A DNA stretch of 64,000 nucleotides from Porphyra umbilicalis (taxonomy: Eukaryota; Rhodophyta; Bangiophyceae; Bangiales; Bangiaceae): positions 210,798-274,797 of the forward strand of contig KV918835.1 of assembly GCA_002049455.2 (NCBI GenBank), written 5' to 3'. Below the pieces are notes generated by a model. That model worked only from the letters and a program-made list of their open reading frames with translations, ran no database searches and had not been told where the DNA came from. This document shows, piece by piece, positions 20,499 through 30,463 of this stretch. Made by a program: the position numbers and the translations under genes. Position 1 is the stretch's first letter. Each line of letters begins with the position of its first letter.

Positions 20499-22334
20499 TC
20501 AATCGCGGTCCCCACCGCCGTTGCCACGGCCGTACCCGTAACGAGGATCATCACCCCGGGCGCCCTCGGGCCCATAAGCGCCGGTCTCGTAGCCCCATCC
20601 GCCGGCCTGCCCGCTCCCGCGGTAGCCACCGCTGTGGTTGTCGTCCCCGCGGTCGTCACCGCCGCGGTGGCCGCCGCCGCGGTAGTCATATCCGCGGTCA
20701 TCACCGCCTCGGTACCCGCCACCGCGGTGGTCGTACCCGCGGTGGTCACCGCCGCGGTACCCACCTTCGTGTGACTCGCCGCCGTGGTCGCCGCCGCCGC
20801 GGTACTCGCCACCGCCGTCGTCACCAGGGGCTTATGAATCTGCCAATTTTGTGACGACTCAGATATACTCAACACCAGCATTTTTTGAATCAGATAAGAG
20901 TTTTGCCGCAACTTCTCGAATACGGATAAGATACGTATCCGCAGCCGATACAAGAAAGATATGAATAAGAATACGGATTCTATCCAAAATAAATCAGATT
21001 ATTGAACAAATATGTCCGACAGGATGTACTTTCAAGGCGTGTTGCCAAGAAAATAAAAAGAGCACGTTGTGCTGCAAGTTGTGAACACGGCCCACGCCAG
21101 ACCATGACTCGCAGTGAGCGTGCGAAGGTCAATGTGCGGCAAGGGGCTTTGGCTTTCGTTTCCATCTTGGTATCTCGGTTAGCCTTTTTGTACTGATTTT
21201 CGTTCTGATGCTTGTGGGCCTTCCATGGGGGGCGGCGCGCGACGTTTGTCACAACTGTTTACTGTCGACGATCGGCCCTGAGTTTTCTCACTACGGTTCA
21301 GCACTTTTCCAAAATGTACCTGCGTCTTTTGTCCCGACTTTGAGGCACCTGGCAAGTGGAGTTTCCTGAGTTAGTTAGATGCCTGCATCCCACGCAGGCT
21401 AAGTATTTGGACTTGCGCTTATCCTCTTTGGAGCCATTAAATGGCGGGACCATTCAGGTAAGAGTATGTAAAATCGGGCTCGTTATTTTTTAATATGAGT
21501 ATATCCAAGTGTATCGATCCATTATATCAGAGTGCCATTTATTCATGAAAGCCCCTGGTCGTCACCGGCGTGGCCGCCGCCGCCGCGGTACTCGCCGCCG
21601 TTTTCGCCACCGCGGTCGTAGCCGCCGCGGAGTACGCCGCCGCGGTGGTGGCCCCCAACAGGGTAACCCCAGTCGTCGGACGGTCCGTTGGTACGGCGGT
21701 CCCCGCCCGTCCACCCACCGTCCCCGGAGCGGTCACCGGCACCGCGCTGTTGCCACCCGCCGCGGCCGGCGGTAGCCGGGTCCCAGCCGGCGTCCGCTGG
21801 GGAGTTACCCCCGGCACCGGCCGACCAACCACCGCGGCCGCCGCCACCCGGTTGCCAGCCGCCGCCGTGGCGCTGGCCACCGCCACCGGGCCCTTGGCCG
21901 CCGTGCCAGTCCGCGCCGCCGCTGGCCTGGTAGTCGCGGCCCCCACGTCCTCCGGCGTACGCCGGTGAGCCCTACCCCGCCGCTGCGTCGCCGGTGGTGG
22001 GGTACCGTCGGCCGCCGCCCTGGTCGGCCCCTCCGCGGCCGCCGGCACGCCCGGCACCGCCGCCGGGCGACGCGGGGCCACCCGCGTCCGAGGGGCCGTC
22101 AGCGATGCCCCTGTGGGGCTCCGACCGCGGAGACCGCGGCGGATCGGCCCCGCCGGCCCCAGGGGGTTCGGTGGACGCCGCCGGGTGTGTAACACCGTAG
22201 CAGTCCCCGCCGATGTCCACGTAGGGGAACTGAGGTGGCAAGTCCGCCTCAAGGGCAGCCTCCGTACACCCCAACCCGGTCGGCGAGGACGCGCAGGGTG
22301 CCACGCCCACCCAGTGGCGCTCGGCGCTCATCAT
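20499..22334 (-). pseudogene. Antisense ORF, Gly/Arg/Tyr-rich part, interrupted by MITE
   Basis: The minus-strand frame starts with a non-repetitive stretch (DLPPQFPYVDIGGDCYGVTHP, about 22235-22175), passes one in-frame TAG (21972-21974) and becomes a long Gly-rich region built of RGG, GGYDRGG, GGEYRGGG and GGWQPGGGG-type repeats. That resembles the RGG/GYR tracts of RNA-binding proteins. A 733-bp MITE interrupts it at 21557-20825. Removing the MITE and one target copy (741 bp) keeps the frame, and the Gly-rich tract continues with GDDGGGEYRGGGDHGG to a TGA at 20499-20501. RNA binding is a guess from composition only. Confidence 0.6.
20825..21557. mobile_element. 733-bp hAT-type MITE
   Basis: AT-rich island inside GC-rich coding sequence. 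Terminal inverted repeats begin CAGGGGCTT on both strands (left CAGGGGCTTATGAAT, right CAGGGGCTTTCATGAAT). It is flanked by a perfect 8-bp target duplication, GTCGTCAC, at 20817-20824 and 21558-21565. CAGGG-type ends with 8-bp duplications are the hAT signature. Interior motifs such as ATACGGATA and GATACGTATCC are shared with 16567-17319. No transposase is encoded. Confidence 0.92.
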
Positions 22335-23880
22335 CGTCCCCCGGTGGACATAGGGGACGGTGGGGGGTTCCTTCCCCGGCGTCTAGTAGGGAAGGCGCTA
22401 ACGCACGAGGCGCCACGGGACATGCGGCCACGCCGCCATTATGAGGCGCAGCGTCGTGGCCCGCCGGGTGTCCCCTTGGGCAAGGGGCCACCGGCCCGAA
22501 GCGGGTGAGCGCCCACGTCGCCAAGGGCAAGGGCCGGAACAAGCGGCGGTCCCGCTTGTACGCAGCGAGTACGGCGCTCACCATCGCGCACGGCGCCGCG
22601 AGCCTCGCTATGCCAAGTAGGGGGTCCCTCGTCGCCGTCGCAAGGCGATTCGCATGGTGGGTGAAGACCCGCGGCAAGAACCAACGAAGCAGCCGGGGCG
22701 CGGCGAACACGAAGTCCCAGTCGGACGGCGCCGACGGGAGGAGGAACGTTCGGTCGGCGGACTCACGCAGCGGCAGACGCATCGCGCCATGACCCGCACG
22801 GGCCACCGGCGCGAGCCGCCCCATCATGCGGGCGTCCCGCTCGTTGGCCCAGTCGTCCCCGGGGACTGGCACAGAGGAGACGAGGGGCTCACGCCCCACC
22901 CAAAACTCCAACCCGACGCTCACGTCCCCCCACGTCGTCTCCCGCAGCGTCGGCAACTGGCGGTGCAGCGCCACCAACCACGCAAACCCCGCCGCGCCGT
23001 CGATGCAGAACATCTTTGTGACGTCAACCATCGGCTCCGGCAGGAGCACGGCGATCTCATTCACGCGCACAAGGCGGCGGAAGTACTCGGCCGCGAGCGA
23101 GCGGTCGATGGCGGCCAACGACTTCAAGACATTCGGCGCCGCGCCTGGCGCTAGGTAACCGCCCGCTTCGCCCTCGGCGAGCATGCGGGTCCACGCCTCG
23201 TCGATGGCCGCCGTGTCGCTGGGCCCCGGCATGGCGCCCCCGGATGCAACATGCACCGTCGGCCAAAGGCCCTCGCCGTCGACGTCGCAGGCATCCGCAA
23301 CCTCGAGCGGCACCCCGACGGACTTTGGCGCCGGGGCCGCCGGAGGCGGCAGCACGACCGCGGTGGAAACCGGGTCCCGTAGCCCCAAAGGGAGCGTCCG
23401 AGGCGGCCGCGGAGTCGGCCGCAGATGGTCCCTGTCGGGGACCCGGTCCCACGTCGCCGTCCGGAGAAGGTTCTCCGCGAGCTCTGAGCGCGTCCGACCC
23501 CCGGACGTCGCCGGCGACGCTGCCGACGCGGCCCGTCTCGCCGACGCGGGGCCCCGCCCCGCCAATCGGCCGCCACCGCGACTGGCGGCTGCCGCAACCG
23601 CGGACGAAGCCCCGCCTCCGGGTGCTTCTCCGGCCGCCGCAGCCACCGCGGCACCCTTCGGCACGGGGGGCGGCGTCCTCGAGCGGGGGCCTTGCCCCGT
23701 CATGCCCGGCATGCTCCGGGACGCGGCGCCCGTCGTCTCCGCCGACGCCGCGGCAGCCCCCGGCACTCGGAACACGTCGGTAGCCGCGCCGGCCGACGCC
23801 GCCGGCGCCGCGGTCTTTGCCCGAGCGCGCCGCCCCGCCGCCGTCTGCGTCACGGGTCCCCCGGGTCGGGCGGACCCCAC
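22249..23880 (-). CDS. Antisense ORF of the Gypsy element, N-terminal 543 residues
   Basis: An uninterrupted minus-strand frame just inside the 3' LTR of a plus-strand Gypsy element, and therefore antisense to it. Residues 1-180 are Ala/Gly/Arg-rich and low complexity. From about 200 on it looks globular: AAIDEAWTRMLAEGEAGGYL, LKSLAAIDRSLAAEYFRRLV, MVDVTKMFCIDGAAGFAWLV, RETTWGDVSVGLEFWVGRE, then APRLLRWFLPRVFTHHANRL and LATWALTRFG. The frame probably shifts near 22330 into the Gly-rich part. Some plant Gypsy lineages are known to carry an extra, sometimes antisense, ORF between pol and the 3' LTR; no homology to those is claimed. Function unknown. Confidence 0.55.
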   Translation of the reverse strand: MGSARPGGPVTQTAAGRRARAKTAAPAASAGAATDVFRVPGAAAASAETTGAASRSMPGMTGQGPRSRTPPPVPKGAAVAAAAGEAPGGGASSAVAAAASRGGGRLAGRGPASARRAASAASPATSGGRTRSELAENLLRTATWDRVPDRDHLRPTPRPPRTLPLGLRDPVSTAVVLPPPAAPAPKSVGVPLEVADACDVDGEGLWPTVHVASGGAMPGPSDTAAIDEAWTRMLAEGEAGGYLAPGAAPNVLKSLAAIDRSLAAEYFRRLVRVNEIAVLLPEPMVDVTKMFCIDGAAGFAWLVALHRQLPTLRETTWGDVSVGLEFWVGREPLVSSVPVPGDDWANERDARMMGRLAPVARAGHGAMRLPLRESADRTFLLPSAPSDWDFVFAAPRLLRWFLPRVFTHHANRLATATRDPLLGIARLAAPCAMVSAVLAAYKRDRRLFRPLPLATWALTRFGPVAPCPRGHPAGHDAAPHNGGVAACPVAPRALAPSLLDAGEGTPHRPLCPPGDDDERRAPLGGRGTLRVLADRVGVYGGCP

Positions 23881-23911
23881 CCTTCACCGCCGAGGACGGC
23901 GGTCCCTTGGT

Positions 23912-23920
23912 AGGGGGTGA
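23912..23920 (+). promoter_or_regulatory. Gypsy polypurine tract
   Basis: AGGGGGTGA immediately precedes the TGTAGCAC start of the LTR. It supports reading 23921-24507 as the 3' LTR of a plus-strand element. No primer-binding site follows the LTR on its other side. Confidence 0.6.
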
Positions 23921-24507
23921 TGTAGCACCACTCGGCGGGGGGTGGTGCTGGGAACCCCCGGCGGGGACCAGGTTGACGCGGCCCGCGGGTGGAAAGCGGC
24001 GGGGCGGGTGGCACGGCCGCCACGGCCCCGCAGGTGGCCCCTCGTCCTCGCCTGGGCAGCTGTCCGGGGCGCGGACGCCCGGGCCAGGGGCGGACGGCTG
24101 TCAGGGCGCCGCTGGGCGTGGCGGTTATGTGGCGCGCGCGCGCCACCGCGTGGCCGCGCCAGGGGCCGCCACGTCAGGCGCAGCCCGACAGGCGCGATCC
24201 CCCTCGTCTGTACTTATCGCATTGGGGGATTTCTCTCGTATTGTACGTAGTTGTATTGGTTGGTCGGTGGCGTGGGCCAATTCCCATAAGGGGAATTGGA
24301 CCCCCGCAACGGTTTCCGCCCTCTTTAGGACGAAGGGCGACGACGCTAGGAGGCACCGTCGTCGCCGGCAAGTAAACCGTGCCTTTTGTCTTGAACCTTT
24401 GGCGGCCCCTGTTCCCGGATCGGGTGATCCTATGGGGGCCACGTTCTTGGGGCGGCAGCGGTGGGTTACTTCCCTCCTCGGTACCGTGACTACGAGGTTG
24501 TGCTACA
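23921..24507 (+). repeat. Gypsy 3' LTR, uninterrupted (587 bp)
   Basis: Starts TGTAGCAC, ends GTGCTACA, same family and exact length as the split LTR at 3034-8584 in the opposite orientation. Around 24341-24355 it shows the site occupied by Copia in the other copy, without the insertion. The sequence after 24507 (GTAGTCACGC) lacks a primer-binding site. Confidence 0.92.
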
Positions 24508-25933
24508 GTAGTCACGCATGATTGAGTGCGCTCCCAGATCAAAATCGCGGTTGCGATTGGGCCGGCGGCCCCGCCGAGAGCCCCCCACCTGCCGCTTGCT
24601 CACGCGCCCATGCTGCAGGGCCCTCCCTACCGTCAGGGTGGCTCTGGCCCCGAGCACTACCGCCATGTCGAGATCCGCATCAAACTACACGTCGTGAAGA
24701 AGGTTGTCCTCCATACCGCCGCGGCCCGGTGTTGGTCCGCAGGTGACACGCGGCCTGGTGGAGTCCGCAGCCAACGCCGGTGGGAAAGATGGTGCTCACG
24801 ACGGCGGGGAGAGGGGCGGGCACAATGACGACGACAACGATGATGGGGACGCGGGCAGGCACCGTTGATGGATGCGGCCCAATGTTGGTCCACAGGAAAT
24901 AGGCGGCCCAGTGAAGGTCCGCAGAAAACACGGGTGGGGAAGATGGTGCGCTCAACCGTGGGGAAGCGGGCGGGCAGGAAGACGACGTCGATGGGGGTGG
25001 AACGGGATGGGACGAGGGTGGGCGGGAGGACGATGGCGAAGCGGGGGGGCGGGACGTCGATGGATGCTGAGTGGCAGCAATGCGTGTGGTGGCCGCTGCA
25101 CGCCCCCCTCCACACCACCCCTAAAAAGGACACCGGCCAGCTGGTGGGCCGGCGGCACAGCCAGCCACGCGAGCTCCACCGGCCTCGATGGGGCTGTCAT
25201 TCAGTGAACCCCCCCAAATCAAACCCGCTGGAACGGGTGTGGCCAGGTGACGTGGGCTCCTGGCCGCACAGGCCCCCGAAGGGCCACAGTGCAGTGTACC
25301 GCGCGGAATCAGGCCTGTCCGAAGTGGTGCGGCCAGATCACGTCCGCGACTCGCCTCACTGGCCTCGACAGGCGTGTGTAAGGCAAGCGTGCCTGATTGC
25401 GTAATCCCCGCTGGCTCCCTACCCCCTCCACGGCTCCTCTTTTCTTTTTCTGTGGCTGGAGCAGATGAGGATACGTGTCCTTCAAGTGGGCCTTCCATGG
25501 CCATGCACTGCACCGCCTGCCGTTTCTGATACTCAGCAGGGTCACGAAACCTGGGCCCTGGCTCGACAACAGCCTCCGCTGCGGACCACTACGTTTCGCG
25601 GCCTCGAAAGCGCCTGCGTCGTCCGGTCCAGCCACGCAATCTCCGGAATGACTGTCAGAAAATCCCATTGAGCGATCAATCAGCCTGCGAAAGAGACACA
25701 CGTGGTGACCGCAGCGGTCGTCCGGGGCCCTCGCTAGTCACTGACAGCGCTGAGATTCACTCTAAATGGTTCGGATCCAGTCGGTAAAATGAAGAATTCG
25801 TCCCCATGCAGGCCCTCCATGGGGCCGAGCGCCTCATATTACTGAACAGCAACGTACCCCAGAAATTTTTATTCGGGTGGACTTATCGCGCGGTTTTCAT
25901 TGGATACCCGGCGTTTGTGGACGATTCTGCATA
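24508..25933. other. No gene recognised; imperfect duplication
   Basis: Unassigned DNA. Around 24720-25050 two blocks repeat imperfectly about 160 bp apart, sharing a GTTGGTCC(A/G)CAGG segment and a GGTGGG(A/G)AAGATGGTGC segment. Open frames here are GC-driven and carry no recognisable motif. Confidence 0.5.
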
Positions 25934-26077
25934 CAGCCGTTCTCTCTAAAACCTCGCACGCCAACTGTTGCACCACTCTGACAAATCGGCCTTCACGGGG
26001 TCGCAGAGGCCGCTTTGTCAGAGTGGTGCAACACACGCCAAACCACTCTGGCGTGGAGGTTTTTGAGAGAACGGCTG
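25934..26077. repeat. 144-bp foldback (long inverted repeat)
   Basis: Two arms of about 60 nt, CAGCCGTTCTCTC... at 25934 and its complement ending at 26077, also containing TTGCACCACTCTGACAAA and TTTGTCAGAGTGGTGCAA around a short loop near 25990-26010. The right arm has an extra ACCACTCTGG segment. It could be a tiny foldback MITE or a hairpin RNA. No target duplication longer than TGCA is visible. Confidence 0.8.
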
Positions 26078-26630
26078 CACTGCGGGTCGGTATTTCATCG
26101 CCGGGATAGTTCTAAATTTGCCGGCTTGTAAATCTATAACGAGTAGACGCGAAAGAGTTTTTTGAGACAGCCATGCAAAGCTCCTGTGAGATGGCCTCAG
26201 CATGATTCGGAGGATCATGTGCACAACAGTTCCGTGGACCAGCGAAACTCCTACATTTCAGATTGCCCGATTCTTGGGTGACCTCTTTGATTCGGCAGTT
26301 CATCACTACAGTTCTGGACTCGTTCAACGGATCATCTTCGGGACTGACTCTGGGATCGTTCCAGAAGCAGTGTCATCCTGACCCACAGATCATCTCGGGG
26401 ACTGTCATTCGAAAAAAATGTGAGGACTTGTTCAACTGATAGTCTGACTAGTGCCCGGTGGTCGGCTAGCGCCTGGAGGGCACTTTGAATTATAAGACCG
26501 GACACTATTCAGTAACATGGCAGGTGTCACCATGACGACAGGACGCGCGCGTGTCTTTTCATGCGAACACTCTTCATAACACTCCTGTACTGCGCCTTCA
26601 TCATGCCAATACCGACACAGCACCCTGGTG
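26078..26630. other. No gene recognised
   Basis: Moderate-GC DNA with no recognisable gene or repeat, bounded by the foldback and the MITE. Confidence 0.5.
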
Positions 26631-27033
26631 TATTGCTGATCTCCGAATTTTGTCCTGGGGGACAGAGACAGAGACTGACTCTGAATAAGAGCACTCTATT
26701 GGTTTAAAACGACAGTAAGAAGGCATCGAAGCCAATAGAAAGCCCGCATTCTGTGCCAGGACCTTGCATCGAGCAGAACTCACTGTTTGTTGCCGCTTGA
26801 TCCGCTTTTCTTGGCATTGAGCAAGCTGCCCAAGCGAGATCTTGAGAACTTCTACTGTCTCCTCGCCAGAAGTGCAGATGAGAGGAGGAGCTGATGTTGA
26901 TTTCCAGGCTGCATGGGCACATGTAAGAAATCAGGAGCACCAAGTCAGTCCCAGGGGCGCATCTGATTGGTGGAGAGAGTCGGTCCGCAAGTCAGTCTCT
27001 GTCCACCAGGACAAAATTCGGGGATCAGCAATA
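26631..27033. mobile_element. 403-bp TA-flanked MITE, copy 2
   Basis: Same length as 9888-10290, opposite orientation: its right end matches the left end of copy 1. Inverted repeats start TATTGCTGATCTCCGAATT and (other strand) TATTGCTGATCCCCGAATT. TA is present at both outer edges. Non-coding. Confidence 0.88.
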
Positions 27034-27039
27034 CTCTTC

Positions 27040-27440
27040 CCGGTTCATCCCAGCCCAGCCCACCTGTACGTCCAAGCACAGCTCACCCCACTACAACAAC
27101 CGCACATGCCCCACCCCATACACTCCAACCACCGGACCCTACCCACATCCACGCCATCCGAACCCGCCTCGCCTCGCCTCTTACACACTGCACACCCTAC
27201 CAACCCCGCCCTACGCACACGCACACCACCCCAACCCACCCCGCGCCGCCTCCTACGCCCCCCACACCCCCCACCCCACACACCCCCGACCCCACACCCC
27301 TCCCACCCCACACCCCTCCCACCCCACACCCCTCCCACCCCACACCCCCCCCACCCTACCCGCACCCACCCGACCCCGCCGCGATCACGGAACCCCACCC
27401 GACCCATGCCCCCCACCCCACCCACCAACGACGACCACCG
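27040..27440 (+). repeat. C/A-rich, nearly G-free tract
   Basis: About 400 bp in which the plus strand is almost only C, A and some T. It includes near-perfect tandem CCCACCCCACACCCCTC-type units at about 27285-27355. Such strand asymmetry gives misleading Pro/Thr/His-rich open frames. Confidence 0.8.
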
Positions 27441-27838
27441 CTGAGACAACTTTTGGACGAAATAATTCTGTCATGGGGGCTGAAATTCCGACCGACCCGC
27501 ACACTTCATGTGCATGCCGTGTCATGAATTACTCTAGTGCCTGTGAACACTGGCCCAGTGGCTGGAATCGGGTGTGAAAACTGACACTGTTGAACGATCA
27601 GCAATCCGGGGTGGTCGCGGACGGACAAAGTAGCCTACAAGCGTCTTTAAGAGAGTAGAAGTTTCGTGTAATGGCCTTTTAAGTGTAGTAGATTACATTT
27701 CTAATCCCCATGTTGAGAAATGCTGGGAAAATCATAAAAGAGAAAGATATACGTCGTCAAATGGCTTACAAAACAACAGTTGCGGACCGAAAGTATGAAT
27801 ACTCAATTTATTAGTTCGTTGGGTTATCCTTTTTTGGT

Positions 27839-27926
27839 GACAATATTGTTCAGTTGGTCAGAACGGCGGAATCGTAATCCGCACGTCGTGGGTACGAATC
27901 CCACTTTTGGTCAGCTGTTATTGTCT
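27839..27926 (+). tRNA. tRNA-Thr(CGU)-like, interrupted between T-arm and acceptor
   Basis: D-arm GTTC-AGTTGGTCA-GAAC (27848-27864), anticodon arm GCGGA-ATCGTAA-TCCGC with anticodon CGT (27866-27882), five-base variable loop, T-arm GTGGG-TACGAAT-CCCAC (27888-27904). All stems pair fully. The 5' acceptor strand GACAATA (27839-27845) has a perfect 7-bp partner TATTGTC at 27919-27925, but 14 nt (27905-27918) separate it from the T-arm. T-loop position 55 is A instead of T. It may be a tRNA with an ectopic intron-like insertion, a pseudogene, or an organelle-derived copy. Surrounding DNA is AT-rich compared with the rest. Confidence 0.55.
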
Positions 27927-28555
27927 AATTATTTGGACAGTGCATTCTTAAGGGCCTGGACGGGAGTTCAAGTCTCACCGAGAGTTGTTTTTTTATTCCA
28001 GGCACGTAAGTGCAATACCTCGGCCTTCAGGGTGGTGGCGCGCTCGGCGACGCATCGATACCGGGTACGCCGGCCGGCTCCATGGCCGCGAGAACGCACG
28101 GGGGCACGTACAGCCACGTTGCCGTGGCAGGGGGGGCGTGGGGCGGGGAAAGGGGTGCCGCCGCCGCCGCCGCAGCGGCGGCGGCCCGCCGGCGTGGTGC
28201 AGCGCCTACGGACGGGGCCGTCACACCGCCACGCAGCGTAGCTGCGCGCGGCCGACACGGCGCACGGGCGGGCAGATGGGATCGACTACTGCGCGACGGG
28301 GCGCCTCTAACCGCACCGGTAGATGGCGTCAGCAACCTCCGACGCGCCGCCGCCACAGAAGCCGGCGCGCAGGCACAATGACCCGCGGGTCATCGTGGGC
28401 GCTTCAAACTCCGGAAGTCGGTTGCCGCGCGCCATTCGGGGCGGTGGGTGGGAGCAGGAGGGCAGCGCCCTGTACCCCTGTGGCAGGACAGTCCTTCTGA
28501 GCCACGTAACTCCATTCGCTTTTAGCGTCATCGCGACACTTCCAAAACTGACATG
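27927..28555. other. No gene recognised
   Basis: 27940-28000 is AT-rich with a possible second T-arm-like hairpin near 27964-27980. From about 28020 it becomes GC-rich with GCCGCC runs (28157-28185). No gene identified. Confidence 0.5.
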
Positions 28556-28690
28556 CCCTCAGATCCCTGAGGACACGAATTCAGACAGTCACCTCTGAAA
28601 CGGAGAGCATGTCCCACGATCTCAGTATATGTGTGCATCACTACATTTTGAGAGTACCCTGTCCTAAAGGCCAGGAAATATAACATACGG
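28556..28690 (-). repeat. 3' end of a dispersed repeat family (copy 1)
   Basis: The minus strand here matches 49797-49919 on the plus strand: CCTTTAGGACAGGGT, GTAGTGATGCACACATATAC, CTCCGTTTCAGAGGTG and CGTGTCCTCAGGGATCTGAG occur in the same order in both. Similarity stops after GATCTGAG, marking a common 3' end. The last codons of the ORF at 28641 lie in this match. Confidence 0.85.
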
Positions 28691-29929
28691 AAGCCTGTTG
28701 CCCCGGCCTGGCACGGTCCTCCAGTTTCAGGTATTGCGTCCCCGACGCGAGCAGCAGCTCGATCCTATCCGACCGCGTCGCCTCGGCGGCGGCTCGCGAC
28801 ACGAGCATGTTGTGCCGCATGTGCTGGTCGAGGGAGGGCACCTCCGTCGGCGCCAGGGTGCAAAAGGCGACGGCCTTGTCGTTTTTCCGCCACAGGTTCT
28901 GGGTGTCACGGCTGGAGGTTGTGAAAACGGGCAGCACCGGCGGCTCGTCAGTCGCGTCCAGCCCCGTCGATCCACTCGACATGACGCTCGCCGCCATCAC
29001 CTCCCGCGTCCCTTGGGCGAAATCCATCCGCCACGGCGTGCGGCAGAAAGCGTTACGGGCAGTCGCGCAGAGGTGGTTGATGATGTGCGCACGTTGACCC
29101 ATCTCCATGGTGGCCTTGTCGGCGACTTCAAGAATCCTCCTGAGGTCGGTATCCAGCTTGCGGATGCGAGCCTTCACGCAGCTGATGGTCTTGCGGAGCC
29201 GGAAGGTGTCCCTGGCTCCCTCCGCCAACGCGTAGGTCCAGTTTTGGAGCGCCGAGGTGTCCCGCCGCAAAAATGACACACACTGCGACAGATCGGACTG
29301 GACGACAGCGGTGAGAGCGGCGGTGGAGTCCTAAAGACCGGGCAGGGCTAGAATCCTGCCGCCACTGTTTGTGAGGATGCTGAGCGGGTCCTCCTCAGAC
29401 GCGCCCGTATTCCCCTCCTCCTGCAGGTCCGTCTCCTCCGCCTCATCCGTCACCTCTGTTGCCTTGCTCTTGGGGGCATTGAACGCTTTCTTGCGAGGGC
29501 AGGCAGTACGGTCGCCTTGCGCTTGCGGGACTTGAACGGTCTCTTGGACGGAGCAGGCAGGACAAATGGCATGGTGACGCATGCCTTGAGCATCGCCCAG
29601 GAGTGGTTGCGACACTGGTAGCCGACGCGGGTCTTGAACGTCTTTGCAAACATGCCCCCCGGGCAGGGCACCGGCGGCTTGGCTTTAAAGCGGCGGATGC
29701 GCGCGAGAAAAGACCTGTTCTTCTGGTTGGTCCATTCACCCCTCCACCACGAGTCGCGCCCGTCCTTCAAACCATGGAAAAGCGCCTCCGGGCGGCTCTG
29801 CTGCACATCGATGACGAGCGCCTGGCTCCTGGTCAGCGGGCCCGTGCCGTACAGCCGAAGATGGGGTGGGGCGGGCGGGGGCACCCTCCGAGGGCGGGAC
29901 GCTATCGGGAGGCCCCACGGGCGCGCCAC
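28641..29929 (-). pseudogene. Unknown repeat-encoded ORF, one stop and one frameshift
   Basis: Coherent minus-strand sequence. A first block around 29800-29560 has LFHGLKDGRDSWWRGEWTNQ and FAKTFKTRVGYQCRNHSWAM. After a frameshift near 29500 a Lys/Glu-rich linker ends at TAG 29331-29333. The same frame resumes to a 212-residue tail with FRLRKTISCVKARIRKLDTD, INHLCATARNAFCRTPWRM and a C-terminus in WPLGQGTLKM (TAG at 28641). The same C-terminus is found at 49797 as LGQGALKV, so this is a multicopy element and probably a transposon. I do not recognise the family. Confidence 0.5.
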
Positions 29930-29933
29930 CGCC

Positions 29934-30463
29934 GGGCATCACCAGCTCTGGGATGTCCTCGGGGTCAGCGGCGGTCTACACCTCGGCGAAGTGGGTCATT
30001 CCGGCGGCAACCGCCGGCCTCGGAGCGCGGGCCGGCATACTGGCCGACATTACCAAGAGGAACAAGTGTCCAAGACGCAATGAAGGGCTAGCGTCGGCGT
30101 CGCCGGACCTGGAAGGAGGAGTGGCTTGTGTAGCGACACGGAGTACGATCATCCTGGGGATCGTGCTCATGGATTGAGTAAACGAGTGCGCAAGATTGAT
30201 ATAGATTCCTACCCCACGGGCTCTATTGCAGATGGTAGCCTGTATTACTTCGAGTGATGTTGTGAGGAGGGTCTGCCGAATTTGATGAGAGAGCAAGACC
30301 TGCCCATGGGGCGCCACCCCTGGTCAACGTAACGTGTGCAGAGGGAGCCTCCATATGAGTTGACACTCGTGCGACCGACATGCTGTTGCCCGGCGCAGAG
30401 GGGATGGTAGGCACGAGGGGTACCTCAACCACAGAGTCACCCGCTGACCACCCTCTAACCGTC
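29934..30463. other. No gene recognised
   Basis: Nothing recognisable between the repeat-encoded ORF and the ankyrin remnant. Confidence 0.5.

Noticed and set aside
18241-20774. Long plus-strand open frames over the 60-bp array and beyond
   Set aside because: They follow the repeat unit and GC-rich shadow of the antisense ORF; Arg/Gly/Pro-only content and no motif.
23921-24507. Reading this LTR as a 5' LTR of a rightward element
   Set aside because: No primer-binding site after 24507, whereas a polypurine tract precedes it and the other LTR copy has a clear primer site on its 3' side.
27957-27990. Second tRNA gene after the tRNA-like locus
   Set aside because: Only a T-arm-like hairpin (GGGAG-TTCAAGT-CTCAC, imperfect) is visible; no anticodon arm or acceptor pairs.
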